NCBI GenBank assembly: GCA_017084465.1 | Contig: CP070896.1 | Location: 5,011,501-5,075,500 of the forward strand | Source: Lacrimispora xylanisolvens | GTDB lineage: Bacteria > Bacillota > Clostridia > Lachnospirales > Lachnospiraceae | Length of the DNA stretch: 64,000 nt | Direction: 5' to 3' | In this document: positions 1-9,200 of the stretch, piece by piece | How positions within the stretch are numbered: position 1 is the stretch's first letter | How the letters are laid out: each line of letters opens with the position of its first letter | Position numbers and translations under genes: made by a program | Notes under the pieces: generated by a model | Databases searched by the model: none | What the model was told of the DNA's origin: nothing | What the model saw: only the letters and a program-made list of their open reading frames with translations

Positions 1-30
1 AGAGTACAATTGATAATGAGACTTAATCTG

Positions 31-927
31 TCATATGGATTTACGAATGACAGGTACATAAATTTCCATTACTGCATCTTCGGTATTGTGGCAGCGCTCA
101 TCATAAAATTCAAAATCCATTTTTGTTTCATCAAATTCATAATTGCTGGCAGGAAACCATTCGTTGAAAATGTAGTTCCATGTCTGTTTTATAGCGGTTG
201 AAAATGGATCATTATCATCTGTCTGGGCTGCAAGAATTTCGTTAGCAGGTGGTGTTGTAAAAACAGCATATTCTGCTTCCGGTACAGTAATTGTCGTCAT
301 ATCCGGAGTTACTTTTTCAAAGTCATCAACAATAACACCCAATAAATAAACAGCGCTGCCATTTTCAACATTAGGTACACAGATTCCAACTTCCCCATGT
401 TTGGGCGGATTTAATTGTTGATACATTTTACTTTCCAGATTTTCTCCATTATAGGTATCCCAATAAGCAGCGATATCCTTTGTATAATTTTCTGCAATAC
501 TTGTGTTAATACCATAGCCAGCAACCAGAAAAGCTGTTTTTTTTGTGATAACAGGTTTCATAATAATACCCCCTATATTTGTTATAATTTCTTTCACATC
601 GCAGCCACTCATTCTGGAAATATAGGTAGTAGGGCTATAACCGAATTCTTTGCGAAACGCTTTTGAATAGCCGCTTGCAGTTTCGAATCCATAATCAAGT
701 GCAACTTCTATAATCTTTTTACTAATAAGCAGATCTGCACGAGAAAGCAATAATCGCTTTTTACGGACGAATTCCATAAGTGGAATCCCTTGACTGACAG
801 CAAATATTCTGCAAAAATGAAATACGGAATATCCTGCCTGCTGTGATATTTGTTCCGCAGTCAATTCTTCTTTTATATTCCTTTCAATAAAGTGAATGCT
901 TTGTTCAATTGTCTTACAATATTTCAA
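31..927 (-). CDS. AraC-family regulator with GyrI-like effector domain
   Basis: This is a cytoplasmic transcription regulator of about 298 residues. The N-terminal ~100 residues form two AraC helix-turn-helix motifs (AEQISQQAGYSVFHFCRIF and IEVALDYGFETASGYSKAFRKEFG). The C-terminal half resembles the GyrI/Rob small-molecule-binding domain and ends with the typical EIYVPV strand. An in-frame ATG exists at 966, but it has no ribosome binding site and its ATG is the tail of a TATAATG that looks like a -10 box. A TTG at 927 preceded by AAGGAG at 7 nt spacing is the better start. The ligand is unknown; such proteins often sense hydrophobic cations or drugs (family knowledge). It is one of three AraC-GyrI proteins in the window. 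Confidence 0.85.
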   Translation of the reverse strand: MKYCKTIEQSIHFIERNIKEELTAEQISQQAGYSVFHFCRIFAVSQGIPLMEFVRKKRLLLSRADLLISKKIIEVALDYGFETASGYSKAFRKEFGYSPTTYISRMSGCDVKEIITNIGGIIMKPVITKKTAFLVAGYGINTSIAENYTKDIAAYWDTYNGENLESKMYQQLNPPKHGEVGICVPNVENGSAVYLLGVIVDDFEKVTPDMTTITVPEAEYAVFTTPPANEILAAQTDDNDPFSTAIKQTWNYIFNEWFPASNYEFDETKMDFEFYDERCHNTEDAVMEIYVPVIRKSI

Positions 928-1015
928 ATAATCTCTCCTTACCTTTCCTCCGTACGGTAATTGCATTATATCAGGTTTTTTAAGGGGTTGCTGTTCCTGT
1001 TTTGCTAAAACCAGT

Positions 1016-1919
1016 TCAGGTCAGATTTCTAAGCCAGACCTCCATATTTGTCGTATCAGGCGAATGGCTTGCATAGCGTTCCACGCAGAAGGCATCGGTC
1101 TGCAATTTGTGTTTAGGAAGCCATGTGTTATAGATATAATGCTGTGCTTTATAAAGCGCATCCATAACAAGTGCTTCAAAGCTTTCGGCTTCAAAAGAGC
1201 AGATAATATATTCTCCGGCGGGTAATTCCCAGCTCTTAAAAGCGCTTGGAATTTCCGGGTGCTCATAAGGCATACCAGCAAAATAGCTAAAACAACCTTC
1301 TTAAACTGGAGTATGCGGCTCCAATTTCCTCTGTGTACTCAGAAACACAGGTCAATGCAGATTTTTGTTTATGAAAGTCATCCCAAAGCGAGGCAAGCGG
1401 ATCTATTCCGGACTCTGTTCCAAGACCGTCTATATGATGGATTGGTACATCCTTTATTAACCCCATATAATGGACGGGTTCTTTTAGTTCTTTTCTGTGT
1501 ATTTCCAGAACAATACCATCGGTAATCAGCGGCACTTCCTCATCAACCAGTGTGTAGTGAAGCAGAAGCTGGGGTTTTGTCATACGGTTGAGAGTCTGTG
1601 GTTTTTTGCGGTACTCATCTGGAGTCAGACCAAAGGTGTTTTTAAATGTGCGGGAAAAGTATTCGTGAGAGGTAAATCCAAGCTCTAATGCAATATCCAG
1701 GATTCTTATATCTGATTGAAGCAGGCAGTCTGCTGCCCTTGCCATACGGCGGAGTTTGATATACTCGGCGACCGGTTTTTTGACAAGACGGCTAAATAAG
1801 CGTTGATAATAGAATGGAGACAAACAAGCCGTTTTTGCAAGGTCCTCAATATTAATTTCCTCATTTAAATGATCCTCTATATAATTGACTGTTTGTTGTA
1901 TTTGTTTCCATGCGTGCAT
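1016..1919 (-). CDS. AraC-family regulator with GyrI-like domain, frameshifted
   Basis: The ATG at 1919 follows AAGGAGG at good spacing. The first ~210 residues contain the AraC DNA-binding domain (IEDLAKTACLSPFYYQRLFSRL, then IALELGFTSHEYFSRTFKNTFG) and the beginning of the GyrI-like domain. The frame closes near 1287. The rest of the GyrI-like domain (SYFAGMPYEHPEIPSAF ... MEVWLRN) continues in another frame down to 1016, so one base is wrong around 1297-1310. Both halves look conserved and ungapped, which favours a base-call error over old decay. It lies close to the preceding AraC gene and divergent from the nitroreductase, but no target can be assigned. Confidence 0.75.
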
Positions 1920-2056
1920 ATTTAAGCACCTCCTTTTCCAGCAGTATACCATGTCCAGTAAGGATATCGCTTGACTGTGAATGCTTTTTTAATTGAGGAT
2001 ATCATATTTGAAAGAGATCTGGAAGCAATGTTTGTGAGCATACTGCTTTAATATTA

Positions 2057-2109
2057 TTGACGGGTATGTTAGCCTATGCTAATATATCATATAGTTAGCC
2101 AAAACTAAC
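2057..2109 (+). promoter_or_regulatory. Promoter with two iron-box-like palindromes
   Basis: TTGACG (2057-2062) and TAATAT (2080-2085) are 17 nt apart. Palindrome GTTAGCCTATGCTAAT (2068-2083) covers the spacer and -10 box, and GTTAGCCAAAACTAAC (2094-2109) lies just downstream, 26 nt away. Both match the perfect GTTAGCC-N2-GGCTAAC in front of the iron ABC transporter at 18161-18176. The arms resemble the DtxR/IdeR iron box (TTAGG/GTTAGCC-type), so metal-dependent repression of the nitroreductase is inferred. Confidence 0.7.
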
Positions 2110-2192
2110 ACTATAGAATGAAATCATATATATGAAACACATAAAAGAATGATTTAATTAACATACCAATATTTTAGCAGGAGGTTTTATTT

Positions 2193-2741
2193 ATGACTAT
2201 CAGTGAAATAATTCGGGAACGTCGCACCATACGTGAATTTAATGATAAAAAAGTATCTCTGGATACTATAACAGAACTTCTGGAAACCGCTGTCTGGGCA
2301 CCGTACCACGGGATACCGGAGCCATGGAGGTTCCTGGTTTTTTCTGATCATGGTATAGACCGTTTAAGCGATATGATTTATCAGGCTCTATCTCAGACTG
2401 AGCGAAAAGAGTATGGGGATAAATTAAAGCAGCATCTCAGTACGGTTCCTGTTGCTGTTGTAGTAGTGGGAAAACTGGACCGCAATCAAAAAATTATGGA
2501 TGAGGTTTCTGCATCTGTAAGTGCACTCATTCAAAATTTTCAATTAGCAGCCTGGGAGAAGGAGATTGGCGTTGTATGGAAAACACAATCCTATATGCAT
2601 ACACCTCAAATCAGCAAAAGTCTGGAACTGAAATCAGATGAAAAATTGGCAGGAATTCTTCTTTGTGGATACTTTGATAAAAAGCCATTGGAACGTACTC
2701 GCAATCGTGCAGTATCCAGAACCATATTTATAAAAGAATAA
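2193..2741 (+). CDS. Nitroreductase-family FMN oxidoreductase
   Basis: 182 residues, the usual length for this cytoplasmic FMN family. The N-terminus carries the FMN phosphate-binding signature (IIRERRTIREFNDKKV), then AVWAPYHGIPEPWRF in the position of the APS-N-QPW motif, and ends with a GYFDKKP segment typical of the family C-terminus. AGGAGG sits 8 nt before the ATG. Family members reduce nitro compounds, quinones, flavins or chelated iron with NAD(P)H. Because the promoter carries the same palindrome as the siderophore transporter at 18.3 kb, a role in ferric-chelate or flavin reduction is a reasonable inference, not shown. Confidence 0.85.
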   Translation: MTISEIIRERRTIREFNDKKVSLDTITELLETAVWAPYHGIPEPWRFLVFSDHGIDRLSDMIYQALSQTERKEYGDKLKQHLSTVPVAVVVVGKLDRNQKIMDEVSASVSALIQNFQLAAWEKEIGVVWKTQSYMHTPQISKSLELKSDEKLAGILLCGYFDKKPLERTRNRAVSRTIFIKE

Positions 2742-2909
2742 CAAATTTAAAAACACAGGGTAACTTTTTAATCTTATTGTCATCAGGTGGAAAGTGCCGT
2801 TAATACAGGCTGAACAATGGTGGAAGAAGAGCAGAAAGGAGCACATAGCACGACTTGTCTAAATACTGCATAAAATATAGTGTACTCTATTTAGAAAGGA
2901 GTGAATTTT

Positions 2910-3228
2910 ATGTGTTGCTGTAATTGTTGTTGCAGACGTAACAGGTCTGACCGTGATGAAAATCGCGAATGGTGCGAAAGAAGAATCAGAGAGGCTTATC
3001 AGAATGGATATGACAGAGGTCGCAGATCATGCAGGAGGGGGATCATCAGAATCAGATGATGATTTCAACAATAACTTAAATGATAACTTTAGCGACAACT
3101 TTAGCGACAACTTTAGTGATAACTTTAGCCGTAATTTAAATGGAAATTTAAATGATAACTTTAGTGATAATTTTAGTAATAACATTATCATTGTAATTAA
3201 CGACAGCTTTAACAATAATACAATTTAA
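2910..3228 (+). CDS. Small Cys-rich protein with Asn/Asp-Phe-Ser repeat tail, probable frameshift
   Basis: A strong AAAGGAG (2895-2901) precedes the ATG at 2910. The frame starts MCCCNCCCRRNRSDRDENRE, stays charged and Arg-rich (CERRIREAYQNGYDRGRRSCRRG), and stops at 3058. If the run of five G at 3037-3041 is really four, the frame continues as SSESDDDFNNNLNDNFSDN and a low-complexity tail of NFSD/NLND repeats, ending at 3228 for about 105 residues. The repeat keeps Asn/Asp-Phe-Ser periodicity in that frame only, which supports the merged reading. No signal peptide or family is recognised. The Cys clusters could bind metal. A terminator follows directly. Confidence 0.55.
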
Positions 3229-3236
3229 ATAATGAT

Positions 3237-3266
3237 AAAAGGCAGGTTCTTTTTGAGCCTGCCTTT
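3237..3266. terminator. Bidirectional terminator
   Basis: GGCAGGTTC (3241-3249) pairs with GAGCCTGCC (3255-3263) around a short loop and is flanked by A and T runs, so it can serve both the small repeat protein (+) and the GntR gene (-). Confidence 0.85.
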
Positions 3267-3280
3267 CGTATTGTCTATAC

Positions 3281-3982
3281 TTAATAAATCTGATGTCCGC
3301 CCTCCAGAGCTTCATTCAGTTGTTTATCGGTACATTTTCTTGCAGCTAAGGCATCTCGTTCTTTTATACATTTATATAAACAGAGTACACTGTCATAGAG
3401 CGCTTCTTTCCCGTATTTCAGACAGAAACGTTTCCAAAGCTGAGTCACAACAGGTTTAAAGGATATGTAAATCAAAGGAATAATACTGTTCCCACTGATT
3501 ACAGAAAGTTTGTGATGAAAAGAGAAGGTGGCAAGAACTGTATCGTCTATGGTTTTCGCAGCTGCAACCTCTTCCAGCAATCCTTCCAGACCCAGAATAT
3601 CCTCATTTGATGAATTTTTTACAATTGAATCAGTTGCCAGATGTTCCAATGCCCGCCGCACTTCAATAATTGAGTGAATTTCCCCCTGACCAAGGGTATC
3701 GCCGTGATATTCCATAATGGCATTTAAAGTATCTATGTTGCCGTTTTTCCCATAATCTGCAACAAAAACACCCTGCCTTGGATGGACTTCTAAAAAGCCC
3801 TGTTTTTCAAGCTCGGAAAATCCACTGTTAACAACGGCACGGCTCACCTGCATCTGCCTTGCAATTTCCCTTTCAGAAGGCAGTCGGCTTCCAACCGGCA
3901 TTTGTCCCGATAATATTAAGTCACGGATCTGACGAATGAACATTTCTTTTAAGCTTAAAGCACTCAGTTTCTGAAATTCCAT
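3281..3982 (-). CDS. GntR-family (FadR subfamily) transcription regulator
   Basis: 233 residues. Residues ~10-75 form the GntR winged helix (GSRLPSEREIARQMQVSRAVVNSGFSELEKQGFLEVHPRQGVFV). The C-terminal ~150 residues are all-helical and include the FadR/FCD start (IIEVRRALEHLATDSIV). The family senses organic or fatty acids. It is divergent from the hypB-oxidoreductase-hypA cluster, and a perfect palindrome with the TGGT-N3-ACCA core lies 20 nt upstream of its start (4002-4018). Autoregulation is therefore likely, and control of the hyp cluster is possible. The ligand is unknown. Confidence 0.88.
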   Translation of the reverse strand: MEFQKLSALSLKEMFIRQIRDLILSGQMPVGSRLPSEREIARQMQVSRAVVNSGFSELEKQGFLEVHPRQGVFVADYGKNGNIDTLNAIMEYHGDTLGQGEIHSIIEVRRALEHLATDSIVKNSSNEDILGLEGLLEEVAAAKTIDDTVLATFSFHHKLSVISGNSIIPLIYISFKPVVTQLWKRFCLKYGKEALYDSVLCLYKCIKERDALAARKCTDKQLNEALEGGHQIY

Positions 3983-4001
3983 ATTCTCCCCCTTATTCTG
4001 G

Positions 4002-4018
4002 CTCTGGTCATACCAGAG
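4002..4018. promoter_or_regulatory. GntR/FadR-type operator palindrome
   Basis: CTCTGGTCATACCAGAG is a perfect 17-nt palindrome with the TGGT-N3-ACCA core known for FadR-subfamily operators. It sits 20 nt upstream of the GntR start codon in the 244-nt divergent region shared with hypB. Confidence 0.7.
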
Positions 4019-4226
4019 ATTGAACCTATTTTATCATACATTCTTACTAAAATTCAACAAATTTATATGTGATTATCACAGTTATTTTTTGCATTATTGC
4101 CAGTACACTGAGAATATTTTATAATAATATTGTTATGACTGAACCAGTATACTTATAAGAAACCACCATGCACCTTTTGGTTAAAAGGATGGCAGAGGAA
4201 CAAATAAAAAGAAGGGAGCGCGGCAC

Positions 4227-4894
4227 GTGAAAGATTTTAAAGTTCTGGAAATAAAAACAAGTGTCTTTGCTGACAACAACTTACAGGCTGGAAAGCTTCG
4301 TGAAGAATTAAAAGAGAAAAAGGTATTTCTACTTAATCTGATGTCCAGTCCCGGCGCAGGTAAGACAACCACTCTGGTTCGTACCATTAATGGGTTAAAG
4401 GACGACTTAAAGATTGGTGTTATGGAAGCAGATATTGATTCTGACGTAGATGCCCGGACCATATCACAGACTGGTGCAAAAGCCATTCAGCTTCATACAG
4501 GAGGTATGTGTCATCTGGATGCCCAAATGACCCGCCAGGGACTGGAGGGCCTTGATCCTGACGGTCTTGACCTTGTAATTCTGGAGAATGTGGGCAACCT
4601 GGTATGCCCGGCTGAATTTGATACCGGCGCAGTAAAGAATGCCATGATCCTTTCGGTACCGGAAGGAGATGATAAGCCATTAAAATATCCTCTCATGTTT
4701 TCCATCTGCGATGTGGTACTGATTAATAAGATGGATGTATTGCCGTATTTTAATTTTGATTTGGAAAATGCAAAGAGAATATCCGTATGCGTAATCCAAA
4801 TGCAATAATTATTCCTATCAGCGCACTGAAAGAGGAAGGAATAAAAGAGTGGACCGACTGGCTTCATAATGCGGTAAAATCCTGGTGTGAATAA
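4227..4894 (+). CDS. hypB: HypB nickel-insertion GTPase, one frameshift
   Basis: HypB is a SIMIBI GTPase that delivers nickel with HypA. Seen: Walker A SSPGAGKTTTLVRTI at residues ~37-51, the metal-site region TGGMCHLDAQM, switch/Walker B LVILENVGNLVCPAEFD, and NKMD for guanine specificity. The start is GTG with GGGAG 8 nt upstream; there is no His-rich N-terminal tail. The frame closes at 4808, but the expected end (NPNAIIIPISALKEEGIKEW ... SWCE) continues in another frame to 4894. One extra A in AAA at 4772-4774 restores it. It is followed 55 nt later by the Fe-S flavoprotein. No HypCDEF or hydrogenase gene is nearby. Confidence 0.92.
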
Positions 4895-4949
4895 CAAATA
4901 AGATAGATAAAAACTTCGAAAGCGCCATATAAGCGCGGGAAAGGGAATT

Positions 4950-7642
4950 ATGAGTGAATTAAGACCGAAAATAGTAAAGCTCGCTAAGATGGTGGGCGGT
5001 ATTGCAGGAGTCATCAACAAGATCGATGAAAATTCTCCCGAATACTATTCACTGGACTGTGTTGTAACCGATGACATGGCTGATATTGCCATGATTATCG
5101 GACTGCGCAAACCCCGTACCTTCGAGTACATAGCAAAACGTTCCGGAAAAAGTAAGAAAGAAACAAAGGCCCTTTTAGAACAGCTGGCTTACACCGGTGT
5201 TGCAAAAGTATGGAAAGATAAGGAAGATCAGAAAGACCGCTACTTCGTAAATATCTTTGCTCCCGGCATGTTGGAGATGATGGTAAATAACCGGGAACAG
5301 CTGAACGAACACCCGGAAATCGGAAAAGCTTTTGAAGAATACACCAGGCTTCGTCTTGCGCCCATGGCTGCCAAATTCCCTCAGGGAATGGCGATGATGC
5401 GTGTAATTCCTGTGGAAGAAGCCATCAAGGATATTAAAGGCACAAAACCATGGGAACATCTTTCCTACTATCTGGATAAGTATGATACATTTTCCGTATC
5501 TGACTGCTCCTGCCGCCAGTCACGCCGTGTGATTGAGGAGGGCTGCGGCCACCTGGAAAAAGATATCTGCATCCAGATGGGAGAAGGTGCTGAATATTAT
5601 ATCAAGACAGGCAGAGGCCGCCAGATTACCCGGGAAGAAGCAAAGGAAATTATTAAATTCGCAGAAAATAACGGCCTGATGCATGAAATGCCCCATACCG
5701 ACGGACTGGGTGAATCAGCGGCAATCTGTAACTGCTGTGGCTGCGCATGCTTTTCCCTGCGTCTTGCAACTCTTTTTAATACTCCGGATTCCATACGTTC
5801 CAATTTTACCGCCAGGGTTAAGAAGGAAAATTGTGTGGCCTGCGGGCAGTGTGTGGAGAACTGCCCCGTGAACGCGTTAACACTTGGACAAAAGCTCTGC
5901 TCCAAAACACCTGTCACCATAAAGGCAGAACCCACTGCCCGCGACCATATCTGGAAAGAAAGCAACTGGAATGTGGATTACCGGGAGAACCGGAAAGATG
6001 TTTCAGAAGAAGGTACCTCTCCATGTAAGACTGCCTGTCCGGCCCATATTTCCGTACAGGGATACATAAAGCTTGCTGCTTCCGGACGTTACCGGGAAGC
6101 TTTGGAACTGATAAAAAAAAGAAAACCCGTTCCCTGCTGTCTGCGGGCGGATCTGTCCCCATGGCTGCGAAAGTGAATGTACCCGCGGAGACATTGATGA
6201 ACCGGTTTCCATTGATGAAATTAAAAAATTTATTGCGGATAAAGAACTGGATGAATCAGTTCGCTATATTCCGCCCATGCGTTATAATCTGGGCAATAAA
6301 ATCGCAGTGGTTGGTTCTGGTCCTTCCGGACTTTCCTGTGCTTATTACCTGGCAATTGACGGATACAAGGTAACTGTGTTAGAAAAGGAAGAAAAACTGG
6401 GCGGTATGTTAACCCTTGGTATTCCTTCTTTCCGTCTGGAAAAAGAGGTTCTTAATGCTGAAATTGATGTTTTGCGGGAAATGGGTGTTTCCTTCAAAAC
6501 GGGAGTTGAAGTTGGAAAAGATATTACTCTGAACCAGCTTCGTGAAGAAGGATATGAAGCTTTTTATCTGGCAATCGGAGCACAGGGCGGCAGACGTCTT
6601 GGTATTGAAGGGGAAGAAGGTCAGGGTGTTATTTCCGGTGTTGATTTCCTGCGTAATGTGAATCTTGGAAGAAAGTCAGAATTATCCGGCAACGTAGTTG
6701 TAATCGGTGGTGGAAATGTAGCCATTGATGTGGCCCGTACTGCAAAAAGACAGGGGGGCAGATGAGATTCATCTTTACTGTCTGGAAAGTCCTGGTGAAA
6801 TGCCGGCATTACCAGAGGAAATTGAAGAGGCGAAAGAAGACAGCGTATCCTTCCACAATGGCTGGGGACCCAAGCGTATTCTGACGGAAGATGGTAAGGT
6901 AACCGGAGTGGAATTTAAGCGGTGCACCAGTGTCTTTGACGCAGACCACCGTTTTGCGCCTAAGTATGATGAGAACGATACGATCATTGTAAAAGCTGAT
7001 TCAGTCCTGCTTTCCGTCGGTCAGTCCATTGAATGGGGCGGACTTCTTTCCGGCAGCAGGGTGGAACTGGGACGAGGCGGTAACGCATACGCAGACAGTC
7101 TCACATTACAGACAGCAGAGCCTGACGTTTTTGTAGGCGGAGACTGCTTCACCGGTCCTAAATTCGCAATCCATGCCATTGCATCGGGAAAAGAAGGTGC
7201 CATTTCCATTCACCGTTATGTACAGCCTGGCCAGTCTCTTGTATTTGGCCGTGACCGCCGTGAATATCACGCATTTGACAAGAATAACATTGCCATCGGG
7301 ATACAGGATTTTGATATGACACCCCGCCAGAGACCCGGCCATTCTCCTGAGAAAAAAGGTACATTCCAGGATGAACGAATGACCTTTACAGAGGAACAAT
7401 TAAAGAAAGAGACGGAGCGATGCCTTGGATGCGGTACGGTAGAAATCGACAGTTATAAGTGTATTGGTTGCGGCTTATGTACCACCAAATGTAAATTTGA
7501 TGCAATCAGTCTGGAACGGACTTATGATACAGTCCCCAATACCTATGAAAAACTTCCTGTCAAGATCGCAACAAATGCAATTGTACGTACTGGAAAGATT
7601 GCTGCCACAACTCTCAAAGAAAGCGTCGTCACCAGAAGCTGA
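4950..7642 (+). CDS. Large Fe-S/FAD/NAD(P) oxidoreductase (GltD-like), two frameshifts
   Basis: About 897 residues when two run-length errors are corrected: eight A at 6113-6120 should be seven, and six G at 6753-6758 should be five. Order of domains: a winged-helix-like N-terminus (~1-110); a Cys-rich segment (CSCRQSRR, then CNCCGCACFSLR); a 4Fe-4S site CVACGQCVENCP (~295); a GltD-type N-terminal Fe-S domain (CKTACPAHISVQGY ... CGRICPHGCESECTRG); FAD Rossmann fold (VVGSGPSGLSCAYYLA); NAD(P) fold (VVIGGGNVAIDVARTA); GGDCF near the FAD site; and a C-terminal ferredoxin CIGCGLCTTKCKFDAI. It could move electrons between NAD(P)H and ferredoxin or an unknown partner. Its position between hypB and hypA suggests a nickel-linked role, which is inference. 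Confidence 0.85.
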
Positions 7643-7661
7643 ATAGAAGAGGAGAGGTAAT

Positions 7662-8003
7662 ATGCATGAGCTTGGTGTACTAAACTCTATGGTACATACC
7701 ATTGAGCGTATCGTAAAAGAGCAGAACGTGACAGAGGTCAGTAAACTTGTCATTGAGGTAGGCGAGCTTTCCGGTATTGTTCCCAGATACTTAGAGCAGA
7801 GCTGGCCAGCTGCTTCCTATAAGACCTTTATGGAAAAAACAGAGCTGGAGCTTATCGTCATTCCAGGTATTGTAAAGTGCAAAGGGTGCGGCAGGGTATT
7901 CAATGCCGTTTACAGTGACTTATCCTGTCCTGACTGCGGCAGCAGTGATATGGAAATTTTAGAGGGTGATGACATGATAATAAAAGAGATCGTGTGCTGC
8001 TAA
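7662..8003 (+). CDS. hypA: HypA nickel metallochaperone
   Basis: 113 residues, the family length. It starts with the invariant MHE nickel-binding N-terminus, and the zinc site is CKGCG at ~70 and CPDCG at ~87. Family members hand Ni(II) to an apo-enzyme together with HypB. AGGAGAGG lies 7 nt upstream and the gene is 19 nt after the oxidoreductase, so the three genes form one operon. No nickel enzyme is encoded in the window, so its client is unknown. Confidence 0.95.
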   Translation: MHELGVLNSMVHTIERIVKEQNVTEVSKLVIEVGELSGIVPRYLEQSWPAASYKTFMEKTELELIVIPGIVKCKGCGRVFNAVYSDLSCPDCGSSDMEILEGDDMIIKEIVCC

Positions 8004-8014
8004 AGATCCACAAT

Positions 8015-8094
8015 AAAAAACAGACGTTTTCTATAATGAAAAATGTGCCTGACATGGTATTTCATTTAGAAAATGTCTGTTTTTACTATTCGGA
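8015..8094. terminator. Long bidirectional hairpin terminator
   Basis: AAAAACAGACGTTTTCTATAA on the left is complementary, with only a few mismatches, to the segment ending at 8094 (TTTAGAAAATGTCTGTTTTT), giving about 25 paired bases around a ~28-nt loop. The flanking A and T tracts suit termination of both hypA and the convergent EFR1 gene. The stem is longer than a typical terminator. Confidence 0.75.
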
Positions 8095-8097
8095 TTT

Positions 8098-8844
8098 TTA
8101 TAAAGGACATTGATAACGTGGTTTGCCTGCACTGTTTTTACCATATTCAATGGCTTCAACTGGACACTTACAGATACAAGCCATACAGTGTGTGCAATTT
8201 TTACCCCAGACAGGTTTATTTTCTTTTAATTCAATGTTGTTCAAAGGGCATACCACCTTGCACTTACCGCAACCGATACATTTATCATCTGCATTAAATT
8301 TATCCGCTTTTACAACGAAGCGGTAAAACACAGGATTGGTAATGGAGCTCTTAATCCTGTCAGCAGCAGATAGGGTTCGTTTCTGAAAGAAAGAATTATG
8401 TAAAATTACATCCACACAATCCTCAATGGCTGGTTCAGCATGTTGAATGATACGTTTTGCCTCCGGGGCCTCTGGTGCATTATAAAGAGCAATGTAATTT
8501 TCTGGCATTATGATCTCCTTTACACCCTTAAAGGAGAAGGTCTTCGTTTGACATAGTCTTATGAGATACTTTTCCGCATTTCCAATATCACTGCCACAAT
8601 TCATGACAAAATAAGCATCTGTATTTGTTGAGAATTCTGTTCGGTTAATCCATTCTTCAACAACTTTAGGAATTCTCCACGCATAGGTTGGTAAGACGAA
8701 CACAAGTGGTTTATGTGATTCTACCGGTGTAACGTCATTTTTCTTAATTCTGTCATTTATGCATAATAATTCATCCTGTAATGCTGCTGATAATTTCTTC
8801 GCTATATATAAACTATTCCCTGTTCCTGTAAAATAAAGAATCAT
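8098..8844 (-). CDS. EFR1-family flavodoxin-ferredoxin protein
   Basis: 248 residues. The N-terminus is a flavodoxin-like fold with the FMN loop YFTGTGNSLYIAKKL, and the C-terminus holds two 4Fe-4S motifs, CIGCGKCKVVCPL and CTHCMACICKCPV. EFR1 proteins are cytoplasmic electron carriers common in Clostridia, with partners mostly unknown. The start overlaps the stop of the ArsR gene upstream by 4 nt, so both are cotranscribed and the ArsR protein probably controls it. Confidence 0.9.
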   Translation of the reverse strand: MILYFTGTGNSLYIAKKLSAALQDELLCINDRIKKNDVTPVESHKPLVFVLPTYAWRIPKVVEEWINRTEFSTNTDAYFVMNCGSDIGNAEKYLIRLCQTKTFSFKGVKEIIMPENYIALYNAPEAPEAKRIIQHAEPAIEDCVDVILHNSFFQKRTLSAADRIKSSITNPVFYRFVVKADKFNADDKCIGCGKCKVVCPLNNIELKENKPVWGKNCTHCMACICKCPVEAIEYGKNSAGKPRYQCPL

Positions 8845-9200
8845 ATCAATTCACCACTCCGATCCGGCACGTCTTCCATAATTTTTTTAATATCTGAAAA
8901 TAAAGTAATCAGACTCCCCAGTGTATTATCATCAGGATCAAGAAAGTAATAAATGCAGGTTCCTTCTTTCCTGGATTTTACGATACCTGAATTTTTTAGA
9001 ATCTGCATATGATGGGAAACCGCGGGTCTGGACAGATTTGTTTTTTGGGCGATCTCTATAACACGGCTTCCGGAACACTCGCTTTTTAACATCATACAAA
9101 GTATATGCTGCCGCATTTCATCGCCAAATGCAGTTAACACCTTCTGACAGGATTGAAACTCGGCCTCTAATCGTTCAATATCCTCCAACGTATCTTTCAC
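8841..9200 (-). CDS. ArsR-type winged-helix regulator
   Basis: 119 residues. The winged helix is at ~25-95 (MRQHILCMML, then VIEIAQKTNLSRPAVSHHMQILKNSGIVKSRKEG and the wing TCIYYFLDP). One Cys lies in the region where metal-sensing ArsR proteins place ligands (MLKSECSGSRVIEIA), but no full metal site is seen, so redox or non-metal sensing is equally possible. It is the first gene of a two-gene operon with the EFR1 protein. Confidence 0.85.
   Translation of the reverse strand: MKDTLEDIERLEAEFQSCQKVLTAFGDEMRQHILCMMLKSECSGSRVIEIAQKTNLSRPAVSHHMQILKNSGIVKSRKEGTCIYYFLDPDDNTLGSLITLFSDIKKIMEDVPDRSGELI

Noticed and set aside
3027..3215. A Lys/Leu-rich reading frame opposite the NFSD repeats
   Set aside because: It is a mirror of the repeat in the plus-strand gene and has no ribosome binding site.
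4068..4080. TGTGATTATCACA as a Crp site
   Set aside because: It is a perfect palindrome, but the 3-nt gap is too short for the Crp consensus (6 nt) and no promoter is aligned with it.
4148..4230. A 20-codon leader peptide (MHLLVKRMAEEQ) before hypB
   Set aside because: No ribosome binding site, and overlap with the hypB start is probably chance.
4227..7642. Real pseudogenes in the hyp operon
   Set aside because: Each break is one base in or beside a homopolymer run and the downstream motifs are fully conserved.
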